This document shows, in pieces, positions 15,629 through 23,588 of a stretch of 32,006 bases of DNA. The stretch comes from Thermoplasmata archaeon (lineage in GTDB: Archaea > Thermoplasmatota > Thermoplasmata > Thermoplasmatales > Thermoplasmataceae). The stretch lies in the NCBI GenBank assembly GCA_021809755.1, contig JAJZJZ010000014.1, forward strand, positions 1 to 32,006, in the 5' to 3' direction. The translations under genes and the position numbers were made by a program. Within the stretch, counting starts at the first letter, position 1. Each line of letters starts with the position of its first letter. The notes beneath the pieces are model-generated. The model made no database searches. It was given only the letters and a program-made list of their open reading frames with translations, and was not told the origin of the DNA.

Positions 15629-15897
15629 ATGAAAGCAAAGGATGTACTGAATCTGCTTCGCATAACACGGAAGACACTTCATGTCTATGCTAAAGATGGA
15701 AAGATACGATACACCGTGATGCCGAACATGTATACAAAATTCTGAATAAGGATATAAAAAGAAAAACAATCATAAATGCACGTGTCTCCACATCCAAACA
15801 GAAAAACGATTTACAGAATCAGATCGAACAGTTGAAGCAGTGGTGTTTCATTAATGGAAACACAATCAACGCAATATATTCTGACATAGCATCTTGT
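15629..15897 (+). pseudogene. Broken IS607-family transposase TnpA (MerR-like HTH + serine resolvase)
   Basis: The first 38 codons read MKAKDVLNLLRITRKTLHVY and continue as a MerR-like helix-turn-helix, then stop at 15743. The homology continues in another frame from 15718: DAEHVYKILNKDIKRKT, then INARVSTSKQKNDLQNQIEQ, LKQWCFINGNTINAIYSDIA. This is the N-terminal resolvase domain of IS607 TnpA; the catalytic serine is in ARVSTS. A short deletion after the HTH shifted the frame, and the rest of the catalytic domain and any TnpB partner are missing. It is a dead fragment lying between two surface-protein genes. Confidence 0.85.
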
Positions 15898-16063
15898 CAC
15901 CGGCTTTCCATTTACACGCTTTGATTCATAAAGCTTGTAATACTCTCTTCGTCATCCAGTACTTTCTGTAAGAAATCATCTAAATGGATCATATTTTTAC
16001 AACGTTAAATTGCCGCTATAGCAGAAGAGAAAAATGTTAAATTCATAAAACAGTTAATCGTTA
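15898..16063. other. Sequence after the IS607 fragment, no clear gene
   Basis: The IS607 homology stops abruptly. On the minus strand a 26-codon frame (about 15916-15993, MIHLDDFLQKVLDDEESITS and on) is open but has no recognised family. The last 25 bases hold the promoter region of the surface-protein gene (TTCATAAAAC). Confidence 0.3.
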
Positions 16064-19000
16064 GTGAACGGTAAGCGTTTTTTAATTATAATCAGTATCT
16101 TAACGATATTAATGATGATTGTACCTAATTTTCAGTCATCAGGAAATATTTTGAACAATTCTCCAACTCAAGTAACCCCCTCAAACTTTCTGAATGCACC
16201 CGTTAAGAGTGATATATCTAACAGCATCCTATCTGCCAATATTAACACGGATGCATTCATTGCAGATGGAAACAGTACAATTTCCATCCTGAACACCCAG
16301 GGAACAGCACCTGTTCAATATCTATTTCTGGGCGCAAAGGCATCAATCTCCAGCAGCGTTGCCGTTACTCCCAACGGATCATCAATTCTTGTGGGCACTT
16401 CCAATGATATGGGGTTGAACATAATCAACACAACCACCCTTCAAACCATGAAAATAATACCAACACCTGCAACAAAAGATGAATCAAATATCACAATATC
16501 ACCAAACGGATACTATGCGTATGTATCAGGTTCAGATTCATATAACATTTCAGTTGTTTCTCTTCTTACCTATACAGTTCTGAAAGTGCTCAATGTTTCA
16601 TACGATCCCGGTAAAATGGTCATTTCCCTCAATGGAACAATGGGATTTTCTTTCAGCGGAAAGACTCCAGCAGGGGGAACATCTGAAACATTCACTGAAA
16701 TAAACACCACTTCAAACAAAGTGATAGCTAACATAACCAATGGCAATTTAAATAATCCAGATACCGGTGCATTTTCTCCAAATGGAACATATCTTTTAAT
16801 AGGAAACAAAGGAAATTGCACTATTTCTGTAGCGAAGTTCACCCCTGATGGATTGGATATTTACTCCCATTTCAATCCCGGTGCAAAGACTCAAAGCATT
16901 ATATTTAACCTTCAGGGAACTGAGATTTACATTGGCGGAAAAAATCCAGAGTCACACACAAACAAAGGGGGAGCCTATGTGTCTGTATACAACACAAAAG
17001 GATTTTCATATAGCTATTCAATTAACCTGACTCAAACAAACTCTTCTTCGGTTGTTGGTATGTCTTTGGTTTCAATCAGCACTCTTTATGTGAGCATAAA
17101 AAATCCAAATATGATAGTGAAGGTGGGAATAGGGCTATCTAGTCTAAGTACCATCTTGTGTAACGATGGAAACTTAACGAATCCATTGACTCCAGGACAG
17201 ATAACATATTTCCACACTGCATTCTATATAAGTTTTAAGGTATTTGAGAGTGGCTTAGCTGCTAAGAGTAATTGGAATTTGCTTTTGGGAGGAGTAAATT
17301 ACAATTCCAACAAAACATATGTAAACGTAACATCATATTACGGTTCACAACCATATATTTTGTCATCTCCAAACTATTATCTTTTCCATAATTCCAGTGG
17401 TTATCTCAATGTAAACTTTACTTCTTCATTCAGCTTTGAAGCATATTATGCTTTGAATTCCAATGAAAGCAGGAATTATGCCATATTAAGTGAAAACTCT
17501 ACATGTACAGGGTCTCCGGTTCTTAGTACTGTGAACAACACATATCTGGCATCACTTCCCACAGGTTATAAATCACTTTCCAATGCAATAACGCCTAATG
17601 GAACCCTACTACTTTCTCTTGATGATTATACTATTCCATCTCTTAGGATAATTAACATGCACACTTTTCAACAGATTGCTAACATCTCACTTCCAAATGA
17701 AATAAATCCATGTTTTGTCTCTATAAACCCGGATGGCCTTTATGCCTATGTCAGTGCTTTTAGTTCCAATCTTTCTGTAATTTCACTTGAAACTTTAAGT
17801 ATAGTTAAAGTACTTAATGTCAGTTTTGCCCCCAGCCACATGGCATTCCTTCCAAATGGAACAGAGGGCTTTACCACATCCGTGAGCAACTACAATTGTA
17901 AAGGAACTCCCAAGAATTTTACTGTAATTAACACAGAAACCAATACTGTCATAAAAAATGTCACTAATGCTAATCTTAGCAATTCAGGCAACGATGCTGT
18001 TTCTCCAAATGGAACTTACCTTGTCATTTCTAATAATCACAATGTTACTATATTCAACACAAAAACATTGAACATTGTAAAGAGCGTTCAAATAAATAGG
18101 TATTATATTGGTACTGTAAAATTTAGTCCAAACGGCTCAAAGCTCTACGTAACATCAAATTATTTCGGCAATGTCAATTTTAGTGAAATATGGATGAGTA
18201 ATTTCACTTTGCATACCATATTTTCTTCAAATAACGTAGGCACACATTTTGCCTTCAACAGAAACGAATCAGAGGTATATTTTCCGGGTTCAAATTCAAT
18301 AGCAGTAGCTTATAACATGGATAACTTTAGCAAATTTACAGATATAAAAGCATATTCTAATGGTTATAGTCGCATAATAATTCCCGCATCTTCTTATTAT
18401 GGTTCAGTCAACTTTATTGAAAATGGATTATCCGCAAACACCCCATGGTCATTAACTCTAAACGGATTAAAATACACTTCCACATGTTCCAAAATAACCG
18501 CATATTCTTTCACAGGCATTCAGAATTATTCCATCAATATACCGACAGGATATATGTTATCAGAAAGGAACAGCGGTCAGATCATGGTCTCATATGAAAA
18601 CAATACTGTCAACCTGACATTCATCATCCCGGCAATCACCTTCAAAGAAACCGGACTTGGTTCAAACCCAATATGGTATCTTGAGATTAATGGATACAAC
18701 TCATCAAAGGAAATCACATCAGGCATTTACAATACGGGTTTACTATTTGGAACATATGAGGCAATAGCTTCTTCACCATATGCACAGACCTATTACCTGA
18801 ATTTCACATTCAGCACCACAGGTCAGACCTTCACCATTCCATTCAAGGCACAATATAACTTTTCAGTTTCTCAAACAGGATTATCCAATGTCATATGGTA
18901 TCTGAACATAACAAACAAAACAGGAATGGTTTCACAGATGAGTGGAACCGGTTTGACCTTAACTTCGACTCTGATCAACGGTTCATACAACTATACCGTA

Positions 19001-19441
19001 TCATCATCCAATAAGATCTATAAACCTTCCGTATATTATGGAAATTTCACAATAAATGGTTCTTCATATGCAATTAGAGAAGTATTCATACCTCAAACAT
19101 ATAATGTTACATTCTCAGAAACAGGCTTACCATCAGGTATCGTCTGGTACGTGAACTTAACAAATGGTATGAAATCAGGTCCAATAACCATCCCCACGTA
19201 TACATTTTTGGTTACAAACGGCTCTGTAGGCTATACCATATCAGGAACAGGAGGATATTCTGCAAACAAGACTTCAGGCAGCATTACAGTCAATGGATAT
19301 AACATATCAATATCCATGAAATTTAGCAAACCATCATCTTCGGCACCACCAACCACTCAGATAGAAGAATATTTAATCATCGGTGCAGTTGTGGCAATAG
19401 CACTTATTGGAGCATTCATATGGAAACGGAGGTCTCCATAA
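16064..19441 (+). CDS. Large membrane-anchored surface protein with duplicated beta-propeller and ETGL modules
   Basis: 1125 residues, GTG start. Signal peptide 1-25, then an exported region rich in N-glycosylation sequons, ending in a single TM helix at about 1103-1120 and a basic KRRSP tail. Residues about 60-370 are a YVTN/NHL-like beta-propeller with blades such as ITISPNGYYAYVSGSD and AFSPNGTYLLIGNK. About 385-465 follows a module of ESGL-x-W type. The same two-part unit recurs: a second propeller at 470-775 (VSINPDGLYAYVS, KFSPNGSKLYVTSN) and then four ETGL modules (near 785, 860, 935, 1017) with the pattern FxETGLPSGxxWYVNLTNG, known from thermopsin-like and other Thermoplasmatales surface proteins. 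Likely an S-layer-like or adhesive protein; precise role unknown. Confidence 0.85.
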   Translation: MNGKRFLIIISILTILMMIVPNFQSSGNILNNSPTQVTPSNFLNAPVKSDISNSILSANINTDAFIADGNSTISILNTQGTAPVQYLFLGAKASISSSVAVTPNGSSILVGTSNDMGLNIINTTTLQTMKIIPTPATKDESNITISPNGYYAYVSGSDSYNISVVSLLTYTVLKVLNVSYDPGKMVISLNGTMGFSFSGKTPAGGTSETFTEINTTSNKVIANITNGNLNNPDTGAFSPNGTYLLIGNKGNCTISVAKFTPDGLDIYSHFNPGAKTQSIIFNLQGTEIYIGGKNPESHTNKGGAYVSVYNTKGFSYSYSINLTQTNSSSVVGMSLVSISTLYVSIKNPNMIVKVGIGLSSLSTILCNDGNLTNPLTPGQITYFHTAFYISFKVFESGLAAKSNWNLLLGGVNYNSNKTYVNVTSYYGSQPYILSSPNYYLFHNSSGYLNVNFTSSFSFEAYYALNSNESRNYAILSENSTCTGSPVLSTVNNTYLASLPTGYKSLSNAITPNGTLLLSLDDYTIPSLRIINMHTFQQIANISLPNEINPCFVSINPDGLYAYVSAFSSNLSVISLETLSIVKVLNVSFAPSHMAFLPNGTEGFTTSVSNYNCKGTPKNFTVINTETNTVIKNVTNANLSNSGNDAVSPNGTYLVISNNHNVTIFNTKTLNIVKSVQINRYYIGTVKFSPNGSKLYVTSNYFGNVNFSEIWMSNFTLHTIFSSNNVGTHFAFNRNESEVYFPGSNSIAVAYNMDNFSKFTDIKAYSNGYSRIIIPASSYYGSVNFIENGLSANTPWSLTLNGLKYTSTCSKITAYSFTGIQNYSINIPTGYMLSERNSGQIMVSYENNTVNLTFIIPAITFKETGLGSNPIWYLEINGYNSSKEITSGIYNTGLLFGTYEAIASSPYAQTYYLNFTFSTTGQTFTIPFKAQYNFSVSQTGLSNVIWYLNITNKTGMVSQMSGTGLTLTSTLINGSYNYTVSSSNKIYKPSVYYGNFTINGSSYAIREVFIPQTYNVTFSETGLPSGIVWYVNLTNGMKSGPITIPTYTFLVTNGSVGYTISGTGGYSANKTSGSITVNGYNISISMKFSKPSSSAPPTTQIEEYLIIGAVVAIALIGAFIWKRRSP

Positions 19442-19846
19442 ATTTTATTTGGTTCATCACGCTTTTTTATGGGTCTTCATTACGGAAATCACACAAAAGT
19501 TATGAGAATAGCAGATTTTCCGGTAAATTAATCACTTCACAGATAATAATATGTTCTGGAAATTGTACGGAACCCACTCAAAAATAGAAATGTACATTCA
19601 TTACCCACATGAAAGCCCGGAGTGCCTTTTATTTTACAATTGATCCAAACAATCAAAATCTGATGAGATTTCTTTAATAGTTCAATGTAAATAAATTGGC
19701 ATTGACAAGTTTTCCTGAATGGCTCAGAGAGTTCGAAAAACTCTTTAATTCTCTCACAGGTCTGCCTCATCTAATTAATTCTAAATATGATTTACCAATT
19801 AGAAAACTGCTTAAATCACCCACTAATTGTAAGTATTATTGAACAA
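19442..19846. other. 405-bp intergenic region before the AbiE-like locus
   Basis: No convincing gene. A T6 tract at 19463-19468 can terminate the surface-protein transcript. A 48-codon frame from TTG 19696 (LALTSFPEWLREFEKLFNSL and on) has a protein-like composition and runs into the AbiE promoter; it may be a gene remnant. From 19791 the operator-like repeats of the AbiE locus begin. Confidence 0.4.
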
Positions 19847-19862
19847 TTTACCAATTGGTAAA
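19791..19862. promoter_or_regulatory. Operator-like repeats of the AbiE-type locus
   Basis: TTTACCAATTGGTAAA (19847-19862) is a perfect 16-bp palindrome lying three bases before ATG 19866. Its left ten bases, TTTACCAATT, recur exactly at 19791-19800, and a degenerate copy CACTAATTGTAAG lies between them (19821-19833). Spacing is about 30 and 26 bp. AbiEi antitoxins of type IV systems are known to repress their own promoter by binding inverted repeats, which this arrangement fits. A TATA-like CTTAAATC is at 19810-19817. Confidence 0.6.
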
Positions 19863-19865
19863 AAT

Positions 19866-20948
19866 ATGTATTCTACTAAATTACGCTCAATGAATAAGCG
19901 GGAAATCATAGCCAAACTGGCTGAAAAACTACCAATTCTACTGCCGAACATGAATATAGAAGACATATCATTTGATGTACCAATAGACAAGTACCATCGT
20001 TCCGATATGAAGGTTAAAGTTAGAACTGGAAGTCTTAAAAAATACTTGCTAATCGAGGTTAAATCTAATGGAGAACCCAGAATTGTTCAAAGTTCCATTT
20101 ATCAACTCAAAAAATATCTAGAGGAAGATAAGGGAGTTTACCCAGTATTTGCCGCTTCTTACATTAGTGAGAGATCAAGAGAAATTTTAGTCTCTGAAAA
20201 CATTGGTTATATTGATTTAATCGGGGATGTATACCTAAAATTTGACTCAGTCCTCGTAGATCGTATAAGCAACGTTGAGAGGGAGACAGAAAAACGATTC
20301 AGTCGCGGTATTTTTGCAACCAAATCCACGCGCATTATAAGGGCTATCCTGAATGATGTAGATAAGAGATGGAAGATAACAGAACTTGCCAATATCTGTA
20401 AAATGAGTCCCGCAGGTGTTTACTTTGTCATAAATCAGCTTGAAGATAAAGGCTACGTTTCAAGAGAAAGCGACAGGAGCATTAAGGTTATGGAGCACAA
20501 AAGACTTCTCAAAGACTGGGCATCGAACTGGACAGTAGAAAAGAGCAAATCGTCCAGTTTCTTCTCGTTTGCAAAAAATGTGGATGAAATAATATCAAAG
20601 GTTGCCAATGCTGGAAATGAATTGAATTTAAAATATGCACTTACAGGAATGGCTGGGGCTTCTATGGTATCTCCGTTTGTTCGTTACAATGATGTCTGGG
20701 TCTACGTATCGGGCGACATAGATACCATGGTAAAGAAACTTGATGTAAGACCAACAACATCTGGAGCCAATTTGAAGATTTTCAATCCCTATGATGAAGG
20801 TATTTTCATGGATTATAGGAAAATCAGAGATGTAAACGTAGTAAGTAATATCCAGCTATACGTAGATCTGTTCACATATCCGGCTCGTGGGGAGGAGCAG
20901 GTAGAAAGGATTCTTGAGAAAAGTTTGGAGGAGGTAGATAAAAATTGA
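19866..20948 (+). CDS. AbiEi-like antitoxin/regulator of a type IV toxin-antitoxin locus, with nuclease-like N-terminal domain
   Basis: About 360 residues. Residues 25-135 look like a PD-(D/E)XK-type fold: D47 in HRSDMKVKV, then a strand LLIEVKSNGEPR with E64 and K66, followed by a helix and GYIDLIGDVYLKF. Residues about 152-206 are a winged helix (WKITELANICKMSPAGVYFV). The C-terminal half (YALTGMAGASMVSPFVRYND, WVYVSGDIDTM, then LYVDLFTYPARGEEQVERIL) matches AbiEi/COG4861-like archaeal proteins. A TTG at 19839 would add nine residues but would place the palindrome inside the gene. The next gene overlaps it as TTGA. Antitoxin identity comes from family and context; the nuclease-like reading is inference. 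Confidence 0.78.
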   Translation: MYSTKLRSMNKREIIAKLAEKLPILLPNMNIEDISFDVPIDKYHRSDMKVKVRTGSLKKYLLIEVKSNGEPRIVQSSIYQLKKYLEEDKGVYPVFAASYISERSREILVSENIGYIDLIGDVYLKFDSVLVDRISNVERETEKRFSRGIFATKSTRIIRAILNDVDKRWKITELANICKMSPAGVYFVINQLEDKGYVSRESDRSIKVMEHKRLLKDWASNWTVEKSKSSSFFSFAKNVDEIISKVANAGNELNLKYALTGMAGASMVSPFVRYNDVWVYVSGDIDTMVKKLDVRPTTSGANLKIFNPYDEGIFMDYRKIRDVNVVSNIQLYVDLFTYPARGEEQVERILEKSLEEVDKN

Positions 20949-21792
20949 AGACGCGTTTCTCTTCAGATTTTGAAGATCAATTGATTGTTTCATCAAAAAG
21001 TGCTCTTGTTGAGCCAACTCGAATTTTAAAGCCTTATAGTGAGGCAATTGTTCCAATTGGAGGCTGGGTGCACTATCTACTATTGGAGTCTTATAATGCC
21101 CAAGATGACAATTTCAAACATGTAGGTTCAATCGATATTGATCTTCTCGTGGACCCTAATCGGGTGGGGGAAAACGAATATCAAACAATTGTAGAATTGA
21201 TAGAAGTTACAGGATGGGAGTAAGTGCAAGGAAAACAGTTTACTTTCAAGAGGGGTATTAAGGGTAAGGATGGCGTTTATAGAGAGATAACGGCGGATTT
21301 TCTAACATCTTCAGAGAAAAAAGTGAGGGGAGAGAACACCGGCATAGAGGGGTACAACCTGATCTAAAAGCAAGAACAATGTTTGGTGCGGAAATAGGTT
21401 TAACGCACAATTTCTGGAACAATATGAAGGGTGAGATGCCAAATGGTGCTATGACTGAAGTTGATTTCAAGATGCTTGATGTAGTGGGATGTATTGGTAC
21501 CAAAGGTATAGCATTGGGAAACCGTTACAAACACAAAGATGCTTATGACATAGTATCAGTATTGGATCACTATGGAAATGGCGTAAATGATGTATCAAAA
21601 GCATTTAAACCATATTTGGATGAAATTCAAATACAGGAATCTCTAAAGAGAATTCGTGAAAAGTTTTCTAACGAAAAATCAGAAGGTCCTCTGTTATATG
21701 CAGAGTTTTTGGAAGCGTCAGACGTGGAGACGAAGGATGTCTTTGCGCGAAGAGGTTTCATGCTCGTTTCAGAATTCCTAGAAAAATTGTGA
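20945..21792 (+). pseudogene. AbiEii-like nucleotidyltransferase toxin, disrupted
   Basis: Starts at TTG 20945, overlapping the previous stop, with GGAGGAGGT ten bases upstream. Residues 1-92 include GGWVHYLL and HVGSIDIDLLVDP, the nucleotidyltransferase GS...DxD core of AbiEii/AbiGii toxins. A TAA at 21221 interrupts the frame after TGWE; the same frame then reads on (GKQFTFKRGIKGKDGVYREI) to about 21330, where the homology moves to another frame (HRHRGVQPDLKARTMFGAEI) and runs to 21792. The shift fits loss of one G in the GGGG tract at 21327-21330. In type IV systems this protein is the toxin; two lesions suggest it is inactive here. Confidence 0.8.
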
Positions 21793-21930
21793 TTGAATGT
21801 TTACAGATGAAAATCCAGAGCTTTGAAGCGCAAGGAATCCTACTATCACCTATACAGAAAGTTCTGTAGATTCCATCTTCAACCCAAAATATAAAAAATC
21901 TGGGAAGCGATCCCATTTAGAGAGTATTCT

Positions 21931-22677
21931 TCACATCTCATTTTTTAAGCTATTCCTGCAAAATTCAAGAGATCTCTGAAGGGTTGCAGCATATTTCTCA
22001 GCAACTCCAACACTAATCCACTCATCTACAGGTATAAGGTGAAACCTGAATTCTTTATTTAGTGCAATGAGTTCATTTATTGCTGGTGTAAGCTCATTTG
22101 AAACAGACAGCTTCTCGAAACACCTGAATATTTCATATTCCAATACATATGCTGCACATAATGCAACATCGCTCTTCGGACGCTCAGGTTTTTCAGTGAC
22201 CGCAATTACCTTTCCATTACTTGAAAATTCAACATTACCGTACGCTTTAGGATTTCCTGTTTTGAATCCTGATAACACATTTACATTTCCGGAAGAGGCA
22301 TCATCAATCATTTTGGAATATATTTCTCTGTTCAGGATTACACCATCACCTGCATTTAGTATAAAACTCTCACCACCTATGAAATCCCTTGCAAGGCTTA
22401 CCGCATGGCCATAGCCCAGTGGCTCTTCCTGATACATCAGTTCTATCTGTGGAAATTCCCTTACAATATAGGTTTTTGTAATACTATCTTCCGGATTTAA
22501 TACCACACCAATCTTTTCTATGTGGTTTTCAATCATTCTGTTTATTATAAGATCAATAATAGGTCTAAGAACTATCTTTCCTTCTCTTATGTCATACATT
22601 GGCAACATCTCCTTCCTGAATTTTCCATCCAGACCGGATCTTGTTCCCTTTCCAGCTGCCGTTATGAGACCTTTCAT
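21931..22677 (-). CDS. Sugar-1-phosphate nucleotidyltransferase (NTP_transferase family)
   Basis: 248 residues. The N-terminal MKGLITAAGKGTRSGLDGKF has the GxGTRx(n)K nucleotide-binding signature of glucose-1-phosphate uridylyl/thymidylyltransferases, with KEMLPMYD following. Further conserved pieces: QEEPLGYGHAVSLARDFIG, FILNAGDGVI and VTEKPERPKSD. The product would be a nucleotide sugar for glycan or glycoprotein synthesis; UTP or dTTP preference cannot be read. ATG 22677 is the conserved start; the frame is open for 31 more codons upstream without homology. A TATA-like AATTAATACC lies about 25 bp upstream. No other glycan gene is adjacent. Confidence 0.85.
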   Translation of the reverse strand: MKGLITAAGKGTRSGLDGKFRKEMLPMYDIREGKIVLRPIIDLIINRMIENHIEKIGVVLNPEDSITKTYIVREFPQIELMYQEEPLGYGHAVSLARDFIGGESFILNAGDGVILNREIYSKMIDDASSGNVNVLSGFKTGNPKAYGNVEFSSNGKVIAVTEKPERPKSDVALCAAYVLEYEIFRCFEKLSVSNELTPAINELIALNKEFRFHLIPVDEWISVGVAEKYAATLQRSLEFCRNSLKNEM

Positions 22678-22743
22678 TTGACTATACCCTATGGTATTAA
22701 TTATTTTATACTGTTCTTTATTCTCTGTAAAAAGGATATCTGA

Positions 22744-23172
22744 ATGGTGAAATTGAATGACCAAACACATTATAAATATCTAATATATTTTGCAATTTGT
22801 TCCATAATTGCATTTATCATTGTACATATTTATGCAAACCGTTATAACATTGTAGATCGTTTAACGAACCCAGTTATTAATTTTGGTTTGAATATCACTC
22901 TTATTTTGGCGATTATGAGCCCAATATTTGCAATTAGTCAAACGTATATACAGTTAAAACAAAAAGAGGATGGTAAGATTCCCGTTAAAAATAGTGTGCA
23001 TGTTCAATCTCCAATTATATACATCCTGATTTTCGCAATCATCAACCTCATCATCATAGGCATGGTAATATTTGTTAGTTTACCGCCCCTCACTGCCTTA
23101 CTATTTTCTACGCTTTCATTAATGGCAATAGCCTTCTACTATATCCTCACAAGGAAAAACAATAGGGTTTAG
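22744..23172 (+). CDS. Four-helix membrane protein, unknown function
   Basis: 142 residues with four hydrophobic helices (about 11-30, 44-66, 90-110, 113-133) and a Lys-rich loop between helices 2 and 3. No family recognised. Divergent from the nucleotidyltransferase gene with a 66-bp gap. Start ATG 22744; the upstream AAAGGAT could be a weak ribosome site. Confidence 0.6.
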   Translation: MVKLNDQTHYKYLIYFAICSIIAFIIVHIYANRYNIVDRLTNPVINFGLNITLILAIMSPIFAISQTYIQLKQKEDGKIPVKNSVHVQSPIIYILIFAIINLIIIGMVIFVSLPPLTALLFSTLSLMAIAFYYILTRKNNRV

Positions 23173-23560
23173 AGAGCAGTTTTTCTTATTAACGGAGCAA
23201 AAGACGTTTAAATTTTATGGATATGTTTTTCAGTATTCAGGCAGATTTAACACATTCGACCGGGAATTCCCATTTTGCAATATAGGAAATGAAAGCGAAT
23301 GAAACTTTCTAATTTCTCTCAATATATTATCTTGTCCGCTGTTGGACAGAAGTGAGAAAGGTTGGGAAGCACATTGGTTCATGTGATATGCTCCATGCAA
23401 AACATTGGAGAGGAGACCACTGCAACACACTAATAGCACTCTTAAATTTCTTGCAATTAGTCAAACTATCTCTTATGGATTAGACTGAAAAAGTAAAAAC
23501 GCATTTGAATTCAAAGCCGTAAATTCTAAACGTTGATAAGTTTACATAATCGCAAAAAGC
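23173..23560. other. Intergenic region before pgk, nothing recognised
   Basis: About 390 bp without a coding frame of natural composition. It contains T-rich tracts after the membrane-protein gene (near 23178-23186 and 23226-23231) and, at its right edge, the pgk promoter. I see no repeat, RNA gene or element end here. Confidence 0.4.
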
Positions 23561-23566
23561 ATATAA
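23561..23566 (+). promoter_or_regulatory. TATA box of the pgk-pfdA-ftsY unit
   Basis: GCATATAAG with ATATAA at 23561-23566 lies 25 bp before ATG 23589, so the transcript should be leaderless. This argues against the in-frame TTG at 23568. Confidence 0.6.
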
Positions 23567-23588
23567 GTTGCAAAGCATACCCAAAAAT

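Noticed and set aside
19696-19841. 48-codon frame with FPEWLREFEKLFNSL
   Set aside because: Protein-like, but no ATG, no promoter, and it ends within the AbiE control region; kept only as a possible remnant.
21258-21503. Minus-strand frame opposite the AbiEii pseudogene
   Set aside because: The plus strand carries the nucleotidyltransferase homology on both sides of the lesions; the antisense frame is a by-product.
23325-23360. Small hairpin TGTCC-GCTGTT-GGACA as a possible terminator or RNA element
   Set aside because: Only a five- to six-bp stem without T tract and not near a gene end.
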